From NCBI GenBank assembly GCA_014529385.2, contig CM043963.1:81058412-81122411 (forward strand): a stretch of DNA of 64,000 bases. The letters run 5' to 3'. A program made the position numbers and the translations under genes. Shown here in pieces: positions 43,546 through 55,769 of this stretch (position 1 is the stretch's first letter; each line of letters opens with the position of its first letter). The DNA comes from Adiantum capillus-veneris (taxonomy: Eukaryota; Streptophyta; Polypodiopsida; Polypodiales; Pteridaceae). Below the pieces are notes generated by a model. The model ran no database searches, was not told the DNA's origin, and was given only the letters and a program-made list of their open reading frames with translations.

Positions 43546-44331
43546 TAAGCATCTTTCTATTGTTGAGACTGAATGCATACAATTCCGGCAAAAGTGGAAG
43601 TTCTTCACATGTAAGATCTATCCTGAGCTGTGCCAGAGTTGTGCTTGACATTGTCTCCGTCACAGTAAGTAGGCTGTCTCGAAAGTAGAGCTCCATTGAT
43701 AAAGGTTTGTTCTCGAGGCTGTTCTCTGTATCTTGGTCGAGTGGAATAAGCTGCGCACTAAGAAGATGATATCTAATATATTAAAACGATACTAAGAAAT
43801 TTTGAGAGCTTATAATGAACTTGAAAATTATGGACTTCTTTTGCAAAATATAGATTTTGTTCTGTGATTGTTTCCTATCCCAGTTATCATCTAAAAAGTC
43901 CAAACAGCTCTCAGACTTGCAAATGAACATTATTGCGGTAGTTCTTATTTGCTCATCGAAGAAAAAAACTGCAAACACTTCAAGAGGCATAAATAGTGCG
44001 AGCCGAACTATTTTTGTGGCAATTGAATACTTGAGGGACTTTTGTATATCCTGAAACAACTTATTCCTGAAGCTTTCACTAGTTTGTGAAGTAGGCAGGG
44101 ACCAATCCTTGCTGTCCAAGGATGGAAGTGACAAAGGATCTACACGACCCCAACCAATGGAAGTTCTCGGTTCCACATATGACATATCATAAAAGAAAAT
44201 TCCATTATCCGCAAGTTCCTTGTGTTGTCTTCCTCGGTACATTTGCTCACCAATAAATGCATGGAAAGCATCAAAAATCCCAACTATACTCTCAACTGGT
44301 TGCCAATCTGTCCTATTCGATGGATAAATAT
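43546..44331 (-). pseudogene. Convergent partner protein, second copy, exon 2
   Basis: Acceptor ATGTTTCAG before ATATTTATCC. Shares IYPSNRTDWQPVESIVGIFD, ADNGIFFYDMSY and FQDIQKSLKYSIATKIVRLA with copy 1. The frame stops at about 43781. Below that, minus-strand text such as TVTETMSSTTLAQLRIDL may be the remainder of the longer C-terminus of copy 1. Tail to tail with the H3-Ulp1 gene. Confidence 0.6.
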
Positions 44332-44411
44332 CTGAAACATACCAAAGATGATATCCACCACTTAATGTTCGAATATAATCATGCACTAAGCGAGACGCTG
44401 AAATAACTTAC

Positions 44412-44718
44412 AATTGGGTCGATGCCTTGGAAAACTTGGAGGAGATGTTTGCAACCTTAAGTCTGCATGCTGAAAAGCATGTTGTATGAGGACCTCTTTC
44501 ACCCGCTTGCTTTGTGCACACACTTTAAACTCTTTAACTTGACCCTTGAAAGCCTCCACAAAATCATTGCGTTGCCTCCTCTTCCTCCTCCTAGTTTGCA
44601 GTAGAACCCAACTTCTGATAGTTATACGAGATGGAATCCATGCTTGATCTTCTGTAGTATAACTGTTAAAAATGCTAACAAAGTCAATGGTAGTGCTAGG
44701 CCTTCGAGAAGTAGACAT
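44412..44718 (-). CDS. Convergent partner protein, second copy, exon 1
   Basis: MSTSRRPSTTIDFVSIFNSY start, then IRSWVLLQTRRRKRRQRND and RVKEVLIQHAFQHADLR; ends with a GTAAGT donor (intron starts at 44411) at the same codon position as copy 1. Basic cluster RRRKRRQR could act in nuclear import. Confidence 0.6.
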
Positions 44719-44958
44719 GGTGTGCAGTAGAATGAATACACAGAAAGGTTAGTGCAAATATAAAAAAGGGAAGAAGTTTTGAGAGGGAAGTAGAGCTACT
44801 CAAAGTCATATTTGGGCGGGAACAAAGTACTAGATAGAGTCTTCAATGAAAGTTCTGAAATTCCTCGGTACATAGTTAGTACGACTTACGGCATTTATGC
44901 CTTGAAAGCGTGAAATTGTGCAATTTCATGAACCAAAATAAAATTTCCTCCCTTTTTT

Positions 44959-44962
44959 TTAA
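44959..44962. repeat. TTAA target duplication (left)
   Basis: TTAA flanks both ends of the element (second copy at 46302-46305). Confidence 0.85.
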
Positions 44963-46301
44963 CACTAGAATGGTAACAGGACACTTTTATGTCCTTGGAC
45001 ACTTTTGTGTCCAGTTAAGTGACCATTTTTCTTGAATTATTTGAAGAGTATGAAAATGAATTTCTAGGTGCTATATATCCACAAAGTTGCCTTATGAGCT
45101 GAAAAAAACTTAGCATTTTTTTTGGAGTAGTGATATCACCATTAACCTTACTCTTGCACAACATTTTTGAACCTTAGTTGTGTGAAAAAACGGGTCCTGT
45201 TTTTGGTTTTTTTTCAATTTTTGGCAACTATACCACTCTAAACTTCATTTTTGTGAGGTTTAGATGGCTAGAGGTTAGGCCTTCATAGTTGTCAACATGT
45301 TTTGATGCTTGTAGGGAGAGCTAAGTGTTAAAATTGAAAGTTATGACCAATTTACAAGAATTGCATAATCCTGTTTTATAGCCAAAATTAGCACTTTTAT
45401 GATTTTTTTGGTGGCTTTCTTGATATCCAAATTCAATTTTGATTGTGTAAGTGTAAGGTATAACATAAAGCTAATCTTCCTTGAGTTTTGGGGGACCTAA
45501 TATGCTATATAGCCTAGTATATGATGATGGTTGAGTTTTTTGATTGCTGAAGAATACGATACATTTTAGAGTAGCAAATATAACTTTCTCAATATTGCTA
45601 CTTTCTTAGGCCAATTGTGTGTATTTTGTAGTTAGTAACCATATCTAATCATAGACTACAAACTTGGCTAGATATTGAGTAGTTTCTATGGGTTTCTAGA
45701 GGTCATAATGCTAAACCCAGTTTTTTCATGTTTGCTGTATTTAGCACTTTATCATTGCCCCCAAGGTTCCAATTGTAAGAGATCCATTATCCTTTTGACA
45801 TGCTCCATGGCTCCTTTTAAATCCAAAGGCCCAAAGGGAACTAAGAAAACATGTATATAGTATCTGTATTGAGCGTGACTATAGAAACTTTGATGGTAGG
45901 TCCGCATAATGGCAAAAATGCAACTTTTTTGTACCTATTTTTTTTTCCCAAAAAAAAATTAGTGAGGTAAAAGCAACCATATGTTTTGGTCACCAACCCA
46001 TTGAAGTTAATGGGGCATTTTATCTCATGTCCTACAAAAATCCCCACTCTTACTTATATGCAATCAACCGTAAGAAATTGTTGTTTTGGGCAAAATGCAC
46101 TGGTCCATCAACTTTGGAGGCTTGTAGTGACCAAGGGATGAGAAAAATTACAAGTTTCTCATTTTTTCCATATGTAGTAGTTGTTGAACTATAAGCTCAT
46201 GAAAGGATTTTTCAAAATGAGTGGATCTACGATGGTTTTGGAAATTTTTCCCAAAACCCTGAAAGGACACTTTTATGTCCTGTTAGGTTACCATTCTAGT
46301 G
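44963..46301. mobile_element. Non-autonomous piggyBac-like element, copy 1 (1339 bp)
   Basis: Terminal inverted repeats start CACTAGAATGGTAAC at the left and end GTTACCATTCTAGTG at the right, bordered by TTAA duplications, the target hallmark of piggyBac. Just inside each end lies the palindrome GGACACTTTTATGTCC, present more than once at the left end. No transposase is encoded. A second copy of 1338 bp at 55770-57107 aligns end to end. CACTA elements share a CACTA start but make 3-bp duplications, so TTAA favours piggyBac. Confidence 0.8.
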
Positions 46302-46313
46302 TTAAAGAGCTTG

Positions 46314-46929
46314 ACTCCAAAATGTCGATTTTCAACGTAACGTTAGCCTCTTCCTCATTGGTCGAGCGCCACTCTCTCTCTAGAACTGAAAGGCCCAAAA
46401 GTGAGTCCAGCTTTCTCCTAATGCACGCAACAAAGGCTTGTGTCCATTTTAAATGCAACTCAAGCAACCATTGTTTATCCAATGCTTCAGGCAACCTCTG
46501 TCCATTGGATGACGCTCTGCCGGGTTTACTTGTGCTAGGAACTCCTCGTGATGTAGAAGCATGTCCATGAAGAGGGTTCAATTGAGAACTCTGATCGTTT
46601 ACTTGAGTGGTACACACCTATTCTGTTGGCTCATTGCATACAGATGCTTCAATATTTGCATGAATATCTTTAGAAACATCACCTTTATGATTAGCTACAA
46701 GAATCAACTTTACTTTGCGAGAATACATGGGAAATTTTTCATGAATATCTCTTGGTGGTGCCCCGCACTTTTCAACATTGCCAGGGACTTTAAATAAATG
46801 CTCTTTAATTCTGGTTGCATTACCACTGAACTGATGGCCACAAGATTTACATTCAAGTCGAGATGTATTTCTCCCAGCAACTAACTCATGCACATAACTC
46901 CACTCTTGTCCTTTCACCATGATGCACAA
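46314..46929 (-). pseudogene. hAT-type transposase N-terminus with BED zinc finger
   Basis: Minus strand: VKGQEWSYVHELVAGRNTSR, LECKSCGHQFSGNATRIKEH and LFKVPGNVEKCGAPPRDI, the BED/hAT pattern (C-x2-C, FSGxxxRIKxHL). A stop near 46617 is followed in the next segment by EALDKQWLLELHLKWTQAF and AFVACIRRKLDSLLG. The piggyBac-like element at 44963-46301 begins a few bases beyond its low end; no catalytic hAT core is seen on the other side. Confidence 0.75.
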
Positions 46930-48200
46930 AAGTAATCTGCTATAGTGAAAACAAATTCAATGATCATTTTCATAATCAAAATCAATTTAAACATTAAATT
47001 AATTTAACTAACAATGATTGAACAAAATTAAAATAATTAAAAACAATGATTGAACAAAAATAAAATAATAAAAAACAATACCATTGGATTACATATAAAT
47101 TGCATCGATTTATCTAAAGTGCAAGCTTGTAGCTTTAACACATTACGATAATCAATAATTACAATTAAATCAAGTATTAAAATGATTATCATTATGAATT
47201 GTTATAGCTACAAGAGCTACAAGTGACATTTTTAAATGTCAAAACGATAATCACTTAAAATACTTGATAATTATCGTATCTATGTAAAGTGCGAACAAAA
47301 AGTTCTTACACTTTACCATAGATTTTTAAGCGATTATCTATCTACAATGTGAGCATGTGTATGCTCTCACACAGTATAAATATTTTTGGACATGTTTTTC
47401 CTAAATTTTTACTCTAGTGAGAGCATAGCAGTGTGAATAGCTCTACACAAGACGTAAAAATATAATTTTCTTTCATTATATTCATTTTGAAGTGAGAGAA
47501 AATCTCTACACATCAAAATTGAACTTTAAATTACATAAAATTAATTTTTATGTAATTATATTTTTAAACTAATTATCTCATGTGAGAGTACACTCTACAG
47601 ACAACGATAATATCCTAATTTTTTTAATTAGTCACTTTCAAGTGTCAATTAATTGAAAACATTGACAAGTGATTCTTATAATTACATTTTGTATCAGGTG
47701 AGAGATTAAACTCTTCACAAAATACAAACTTTCAACTATTTACTAATTTATTCAAAACAAATTTATAAATTTGAAACACAAAACTTAAAATCCATTGAAT
47801 TTTAATTTTTTATTTAATTCAAACTATTTTATTTGTTTACATATTATTCTTTTATTTGTTTGGTGCGAATACTGACATGGAAAACACTAACTTTGTGAAT
47901 GATGGTGTGAAAATTGGTTGTCGCGTGTTGCTTTATATACTAATGTATTCGATCGGTTTTTTTTTTGGCCCATATTTTTTTTTATCGTTATTATTTTCGA
48001 TCAAAAATAATTTCGTTCAAAAAGTTTTTCGATCGAAAAACTAAGAAGTTATACGTTTGGCCGTGTATGTTGATGTGGCACCGTATAATACGGTCATACA
48101 ATTTAAATAAACGAATAATACGCCCATTATTCGCGTATTATCCGTCTCCCGAATAACGAATAATGCATCTCAGGTCACTACAATGGAGAGTTGCCACTAT
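46930..48200. other. AT-rich DNA with an imperfect palindrome
   Basis: No gene seen. 47145-47277 forms an imperfect inverted repeat: ACGATAATCA...ATCAAGTATT at the left and AATACTTGAT...ATTATCGT at the right. Homopolymer T tracts near 47960-47985. Confidence 0.5.
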
Positions 48201-49082
48201 TTTAGCTACAAAAGAGGTGCTAGAGTTTTGGATAGGGGCATTAATGCGTTAGGGTTGGCAGAGGAGCAGAGGATGCAATAAGCGGTGTTGTTTGGGTTGC
48301 TTGAGGAAAAGGGAGTAGTGAGTGTGCATACAAATTTGTGGGGCATAGAGCAGGGCATGCATAAGAGAAGTAGAAATGGGAGGAGAGGGGTGGGGTTTTC
48401 ATACCCGTGTCCCACATCCCATATCTTGGGAGTGTGTCAATGCGAAAAGGTGTGCAGCCCGTAGCATGCAAGGTGTCAACCCAACCAAAATTTTTTAATT
48501 TGAGAGAATACAGAGAAACTTCACCACACTTGGTCATATACTTCACTGTGACAATAGGATTCAATGCCACATGCCTACAAGCGGTGCAAGCTCAGGTGAT
48601 CATACCAAAACAACCTCGTTTTCTCTAGCAACTGCACCACAATTGGCATACATATTGACCAACGGTGAATTTTTGATAGAGGATTCAAGCACAAGTGATC
48701 ACCTGTGGAGAGCTCGTCTCACTTTAAATCCAATGAAAACAACATGAAATTTCTTTGTCAGGAAAAACATACCTTGCAAACTAGATGCCAATGTGAAAGA
48801 CCTAAACATTCTTTGCCTTGTACATTTCAAAGAAATACCATACCATAAGTGAGATTATCATGACCCATGGGGAGATCTTAAATGATCATCAAAAAACTCC
48901 ACCTAGAAGCTACTTATCATTGGCTCAGCTACCACCCATCTCGGGCCATCATTGGATGTGAACCTTTTTGCAATGCTCAAGGATGTACTTGAGCATGAAT
49001 TCTCCATTGGAGTCATTTTGATTTAAGCAAACAACCACTCCAACACATGGTCTTTACTTTCATCCTTTCAACAACATCATGT

Positions 49083-49084
<2 letters not shown>
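48201..49084. other. Intergenic, no gene recognised
   Basis: Short frames on both strands (48241-48628) show no family pattern. Confidence 0.35.

Positions 49085-49167
<83 letters not shown>
49085..49167. repeat. (CT)n microsatellite
   Basis: About 41 CT units. Confidence 0.97.
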
Positions 49168-49168
<1 letters not shown>

Positions 49169-49240
49169 ACAACATATAGCACTAATATTTAACAAGAATT
49201 TTACATGAACTAGGTCTAAATAACCAAGTAGCTTCAAAGC

Positions 49241-49419
49241 TATTGGAGATATAGAATAAGTTTTACTAGGAGGTGCAGCACTGAAACAATGTTGATACCT
49301 TTGCCTATGAATGTAAACAAACATACATCAATAATATTCAAGCATTTGTGTGTGTGTGTGTGGGGCACCATCTCAAGCTCTATGTATGTGTGCATAACAC
49401 CCATCACGTAATATCAACA
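49241..49419 (+). repeat. 5' LTR of the outer copia element
   Basis: Aligns with 51231-51389 plus 61629-61643, including TACTAGGAG-TGCAGCAC and ATGTAAACAAACATACATCA. Contains a short GT tract. Confidence 0.9.
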
Positions 49420-50142
49420 TGGTATCATTCACCTCCTTGCAACCTGATGCACCCACCGTCTTGCTCCCACTCACAATCAGTGCCTCTTTGTTTGCTTCTT
49501 CTCTATGTACATGCAGATACTTAGTGTCACTCTTCATTAATCAAGTAACCCTATTATGGCTCCTTAGCAATGGTTCCTACGTTGACTACTTCATGTACGT
49601 GTCATCATCCTTGCAAACATTGTGGTGTCATTATTCTTCCTTTTCAAGCGGTGACAACTCATCATCAACAAAGAGATCTAATTATCTAAGCTACCTTCTC
49701 AACTCTTCCTTTCATAATTTATATATGTCAATTAAGATACATTCCGACTAACTTTTATTTCAACACCTAAACAAATATATACAAATATTGAAATTCATAT
49801 TGCACTCACCTATGAACTTCTCAACTCTTCCTTTCATAATTCATTTAAGATACATTTTGACTAACTTTTATTTCAACACCTGAACAAAGATATACAAAGA
49901 TTTAAATTCTTGTTGCACTCACGTTTGAACTTAGCTTATCAATAATCAACTCAAACAGCTCACTGGGAACTGCCTATCTTTACAGCTATCCAAGCCAACA
50001 AAACTGCCAACTCTTGAGGCTATTCGTTGTGAGGCTCTAATTGTCACATAAGCCATTATGGATGGAAATTCCATTGAAAAATTGCATACATCCTACAAGC
50101 TTCACCATCTCATAAACACAAATTATCACTCTTGGCAAGCGC

Positions 50143-50970
50143 ATGCAAACGTTTCTCATTCATGATGATCTTTGGGAATGTCGCAAATGCAACGACTTCA
50201 TGCCCGACTCCTATAATTCCCATAGCTGTGCTGCCCCAAATACACCTCCTACATATGATTTTGACAAGCATGACAATAAAGCAATGTCTCACATAATATT
50301 ATGTGTAGGTGATATGCAACTACAATTAGTACATCAATTACTCACCTCCCATGCAATCTGGGAACACTTAAAAACAATATATGGACATAGTGACATAGCC
50401 CCACAAGTGTTCGCTCATCGTAAATTAGTGAATTGCTCTCTTTTTGAAGAAGGAACGGTTTCTACTTTCCTAGATGAGTGGCAAAGTTTGCTCGATGAAG
50501 CTACCACTACAGGTTTAGCATTTAGCGACTCACAAATAGCTACTATGCTTCTAAGTGTAATCCCACCACATGGACTTCATTTCTTACCACACAAAGTAAT
50601 GAATTTGGTCTGACACTACCATTACTTATTGGTTACATACTTTAAGAAGAAACTATGAATCAAAATGCAAGTTCATCTCCCTCTAAGTCTTCTACAACCA
50701 CCAATAGCCCCACCATCCTGCTTGTGATGTCTGCTAAAAGGTTTTAGAACACCTTCACCTTCCCTACAAAGAAGAAGTGTATCCTACAAAGATCGTGCTT
50801 CCACTTCACAATATTCAAACTCACCTTCATCATCAAAATGATCTTCAAGAAGTCCATTACCCTCACCCCAAGTGTGGAACATCACATGCACATATTGCTT
50901 TAAGATAGGACGCTACAAGGAAGATTGTCAGAAGCATGCTTTTGACAAACAAAAATCTCATGCAAATGCT
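50143..50970 (+). pseudogene. Copia Gag of the outer element
   Basis: LLTSHAIWEHLKTIYGHSDI, FLDEWQSLLDEATTTG and ATMLLSVIPPHG show UBN2-type copia Gag. After a frame break a degenerate knuckle CTYCFKIGRYKEDC lies near 50895 (His replaced by Arg). No protease or Pol follows before the 3' LTR. Confidence 0.75.
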
Positions 50971-51230
50971 TATGTCAAGTCACACTTTGCAGAAGGTGGG
51001 GAATTAGATAATGAAAATTGAAAATTTGAGCTTCATTGATGAAATACTAATAATATTTTTTTGTGCCTCTTAAAATGTGTGCATCAAAGTGTGGATGAGA
51101 GGGGATGAAGAGAGCATCTCAAAAGATCCACTTACAGGCATCACAAAAATAGAAGGTTATGATTTTAGCATTGTTTAAGTGAAAAAAAATTATCCACTTT
51201 TCCCTTTAGGAGAGGGAGAATGTTGGAAAT

Positions 51231-51331
51231 ATAAACTATTTATTACTAGGAGTCGCAGCACCAAACCCAAATGGTGTTGGTGCCCTTGCGTATAAATGTA
51301 AACAAACATACATCAATAATATATGAGTTCA

Positions 51332-51380
<49 letters not shown>

Positions 51381-51389
51381 AACACCCAT
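51231..51389 (+). repeat. 3' LTR of the outer copia element, left part
   Basis: Interrupted after CCCAT at 51385-51389 by the inner copia; contains an expanded (GT)n tract at 51335-51377. The missing end is at 61629-61643. Confidence 0.9.
51335..51377. repeat. (GT)n microsatellite
   Basis: About 21 GT units within an LTR; the matching 5' LTR has only about eight units. Confidence 0.96.
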
Positions 51390-51580
51390 TGTTGGGGTAA
51401 AGTCCCATGTGATCGGTTAGCCATGCACTTGTGCACTATAGTTATTCATTATGTACGTAATAGAATAAGGGGGCTCACATGTTGAAAGTGAGTTTATCCC
51501 CTGCAAACAAAAGTTTTCTCTTCTCCTCTCTTCTCCATTGTTGTACACACACTCACCTACGCTCACGGTCGTGCACTTCA
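51390..51580 (+). repeat. 5' LTR of the inner copia element
   Basis: 191 bp; shares GAATAAGGGGGCTCA and TCTTCTCCTCTCTTCTCCAT with 61424-61623. Confidence 0.9.
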
Positions 51581-51582
51581 AC

Positions 51583-51594
51583 TGGTATCAGAGC
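51583..51594 (+). promoter_or_regulatory. Primer-binding site, initiator-Met tRNA
   Basis: TGGTATCAGAGC two bases after the LTR. Confidence 0.92.
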
Positions 51595-51599
51595 TAGAG

Positions 51600-53250
51600 G
51601 ATTGGAGAGCACCATTGCAGCTCGACAAGGAAGCAAGTGGGGAAGCACCAAAAATTCAGCACGTTTTCTTTGGTCTGTCAAATTATTTCCATTCATGCCA
51701 ATTCCCGCATTACCTGTCCAATTTTTTGTGCTGTTCAACTTTGCAAAAGAATTTTTTCTCAGAATCCTCACCAATTTTGAGATACGTCACTCAGACTGCC
51801 TGGAGGTCGTGTAGGACAGGCTGCAAATTTTGCAGATCAAATTTATCTTGGTTAGAATCAGTGTTTCAGGTCAATTCTCACAACTCTAACCATTTTTGCA
51901 TGCTGTACAACTTTGCGGAAGGAAATTTCTACAAATTTTGTATTGTTTGGGAGATATCTACTTCAAACAGCAAGGTGTCTACTTTTGCAAGTTCTTTTGC
52001 TTGCAGGTTCTTTGCATCACATGAGTTTTTTTGGCGTGTGTAAATATACACATACTCAGACATACACTTGCTCATTGATATGCAGATGATGTATGCATAT
52101 TGTGGTGATCTAGAGTGCTTTCACAATTGATTTGCTACATCTGGAGAGCTCGAATTGAGCTTGTTGCTTCTTTTGTTTTGTGCATATATGGTTTGCATTT
52201 AGTGGGACTGAAAATTTCAGCAAATTTATGTGCATACATTAAGAGCATCTTGTGGATGTATGCACTCTTGTAAATTTCAAGATTCACGAGTGGATTCATC
52301 ACAGGTTATGTGCATTGACTTTTGCAATTGAGCAAATTTTGAAAAGTGTGGTGCACGGATTTGCATAATGTTTTGCAAGCATTTCTAGCATGATTGTGAG
52401 ATGAAATTTTTAGTTGATTTGGATGCTCATTTGATACACATTTAATGCATGCTCGATGCTCGTTTGTATTTCCATGCGGATGTACATGATGTGCGCTTTT
52501 TGGTAGTTGATATTGTTTGCCTTGCAATGGCATATGTGGACTGATTTTCAGTTGTTTTGAGAATCCATTTTTGCCATATTTTGGTTGGTTTGCATCCAGG
52601 TTTATACTAGTATATGCCTCGCTTGTAGAGTGCATTTGATGCACTTTGTGTTTTTTATTACAAGATTGTTTTCCATGTTCAGGGAGTTGAGACTTTGAGG
52701 CAGATCATTGTATGCTTGAGTGTGGATTTTGCGCATGATTTTCTCATGGTTTTGAGCATGTTTATGGCATGTATGCTTATTATGGTTAGATAACTAAGAC
52801 ACTGTCAAAACTCTCCCGGATTTTATTTGTTTATGTGCATGGTTTGCAGTCGCGTTTGATTGCATTTGGCACTTGGTGGTTGCTTTGCCATAGTGTTTTG
52901 GCATCGCATTGTGAGAGTGTTTGCTCATCGGATTATGTAATTTGACATGTATGCGGTAATCTCTTCAGCAAGGAGATCTTTTATGATAGATTCATCGGTT
53001 ATCGCATTGTGCTCCTGAATAAGAGCGGGCTTTGGCTTCATTTGAGAAATTTTGCTCACTTGTTTCGTTACAAAGATTGCAATATTTTTTGATAGTTCTC
53101 TTGGATAGCTTATGCTGTATTTTGACAGAACTTGGTGTGTGAGTTAGATGGGCTTTAGCTATTCAGTTGATCGATTTTTTCTTGATCTTGTCACAAATTA
53201 TTGTCGTGGATTTGGCATGTACATCATTGTCAGGGTTTATGCTTTTCCAT
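51600..53250 (+). other. Long leader of the inner copia element, no gene seen
   Basis: About 1.6 kb, rich in TTTGCAT words, no convincing frame. Confidence 0.45.
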
Positions 53251-53257
53251 ATGAAGT

Positions 53258-54716
53258 TTGATGGTTCAAACTTTGAGCATTGGAAAGCAGGTATGCATAA
53301 TGCATTGACTCAATTGGGTCAAGTGTTGCCACTATAGGGCATGGATGCTAAGAGTCTATGACTGACAATGAGTCGGAGGACTTGGGCGAGCTTTTCATGT
53401 TTGACGATCATGTTACACCTTGGTCAGTCTGTCTATTGCATTCATTTGGATGCATGTATATCTAAAGATTTATGGAAAATATTGTGCAATTCTGTGGGCA
53501 CAAATTAGTCTAGAGAGATGCCTACATTTAGAGGACGATCTTGTAGACATATAGATGTTGTGTGTTGGCATTGTGCTCATACAGGGCATCTTGTGTGTTG
53601 GCACTGTGGTCATATAGGGCATGTACATAGGCATTGTTTTTCATTAATGAGATAGCGCAGGAGACAGCATGAGAGGGATGCTATTACTTTGGATGATGAG
53701 GGAGCAAATGTAGCATATGTGGCTACACATGGTGGAGATGTTGACTTTGCTTCCATGTTTACTCCTGACTTTATTATGTCAGTTTTTTACGACATATTAC
53801 TTTCGCATTGGATACTAAATGTGAGTGCTAGATTTTACATCACACCGATTTGTGAGTGGTTTAGCACATACGCTAGTGGTATGCTTGGGTGGACGTGTGT
53901 GTCTAGCTCATGGTTCAATGCATGACATAGTTGGTGCATGCAATGTCAGGCTATCATTGCCCCGTGGTGCATCATACGTACTGTGAGATGTACGCCATGT
54001 GCTAGGTTTGACGTAGAGCTTGATCTCTGTGATTCAATTACAGGATATTGCATGCCAAGTAGTGCTGGATGAGCACAGTTTCAGATTGCATCATGAACAG
54101 CTAGTCATAGAGAGAGGTGCTAGTGTTGGCATGATTCATGCAATGCGAATGTGTCACGTGCGAGATGGCACTATATTTGTGATTACGCAGCCATGCAGAG
54201 AGACGAAGCATGTCTCCTTTGCAGATAGGTTGCATGATGCCCCATTTTGTGAGCATGTTAAGCCAGTTGTGTAGACAGTTGTGCAGCAGAGCATATCATT
54301 TGTGGATATAATGACGGATGTGAATGGCTCGAGCCCTGAGGATTTATCCGTGATTCAGTCATTCATGGATATGCTTACTCCATAGGCTAATGCGTGTGAG
54401 TTGGAGCTATGCATTCCTCTTTCCACACATGGTTGAAGACAGACAGATGCTCTTAGTGTGGGTGTGACATGTGATGGAAATCCAATGGACACAAGGATGG
54501 ATTCCAAGTTTTTGGAATGTGGGTGTCAAGAGTGATTTCCATGAGTGGATTTTTGAGCCATATTTGAATGACATGTTCAGATTGGAAGATATTACCACGA
54601 TTGCATCAGCTTTCGGGAATCTCATGTATGAGATTTTGATCTTAAGACCCAAGATTGCAGTTGCGGTAGTTTCATTTGTAGTGGGCACAGTCAGCGCCAT
54701 GCAGTGACTGATCTAA
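53258..54716 (+). pseudogene. Inner copia Gag, protease and RT remnant
   Basis: MKFDGSNFEHWKAGMHNALT near 53258 is a Gag start. A doubled zinc knuckle, CWHCAHTGHLVCWHCGHIGH then VHRHC, lies at 53567-53640, made by a ~33-bp tandem duplication. The protease region has SHWILNVSARF (WILDSGA class, active-site Asp and Gly changed) and EWFSTYASGMLG. At 54.59-54.68 kb SAFGNLMYEILILRPKIAVA is a decayed copia RT end. Many stops. Confidence 0.7.
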
Positions 54717-55769
54717 TGGAAATGGCCTATGAACTTTGAGAATAGCGGAATTAAGATAATTAGAGTGAGCATTTTTATTAGACTACTTTGAGAACATAAA
54801 GGGTGAACTTATTTAGCTGTAGAAACATAACCATTATACTTAATCAACTTGGAATGAACAATACTTTCTCAAGAGAGAGAGAGAGTTAGAGAACTTGACA
54901 ACAATTGAGGACCGGATTTATGTGGAGGCGGTCCCCCTCCAATAGGATTTTGTATTATAGATTCTACCATCAAGAGAGACTTGGTATAATACAATCTTTG
55001 TGTTCCTTTTGACCTAGGTGATGCAATGAAGATGGAAACCTTCATGCATAACGAGCATAACATACTCTTGTAAAAAGAATTAACCATTCCGGGCCTCAGT
55101 CCCAAGGCCTCAAACACCTTCAAAGGTGGAGAGATATAGCGGGCAATGAGGGTAGGGAAGAGAAAGAAGAAAGAACATACGAGAAATAGATATTTCCTCA
55201 CTTAAGAATTGGAGCATGGCTCTTGGTTGAATTTGCATTCCATAGCCAAGAGTGTTGGTGTAGGCTCTCAACTTCTCAACAATCTTGGAGAAGGAGATGG
55301 AGCTCTTGCACTTTGCACTTCACACAATGGGTGTGTGTTTGTGTGTGTGTGTGGGAGAATATACCCCCCAAACTAGCCCCTAGCTTCCTTGGTTAACCCC
55401 CTTGTAGCTCATGTTGGAAGTTGATTGGACCCCTACAAGACTAGCCAATCACATGCAGAGTGCATATCAAGCAACTATGCTAGCCTTGGGACAAGTGTCC
55501 CCCTTTCCCCTTTGAGAGAGAGGACTTGATAAATGCATAAACAATTAATTAAATTAGCTAAATTATCATTGGACCCCTTGAGAGGCCAACCAATAGGCTG
55601 TGGGCACCTTATGAGGAGGAAACATGGAGAGGAACTTGACATGTGTCCCTATTACTTCTTTAGGCAAGGCTTGACTTGTGTGAGGGTTTGTGTGTTCTCT
55701 CTCATGCCCCTACTTGTAGGGCTCGCCCCCTCCTTGTGGGGATCCTAGTTGAACTTTGGAATACCTTAA
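54717..55769 (-). repeat. Inverted 3' LTR of a minus-strand gypsy element
   Basis: Reverse complement of the 18.6-20.07 kb LTR: shares GAGGGGG-GAGCCCT, TAAATCCGGTCCTCAA and the end block TAGGCCATT. It joins gypsy RT sequence (across the piggyBac-like insertion) near 55750. Confidence 0.75.

Noticed and set aside
44963-46301. CACTA-type (En/Spm) transposon, because of the CACTA termini
   Set aside because: Both copies have exact TTAA on each side, and no 3-bp duplication is visible; piggyBac-like fits better.
51553-52043. Open frames just after the inner copia PBS
   Set aside because: They lie in the leader, show no Gag motifs and overlap on opposite strands.
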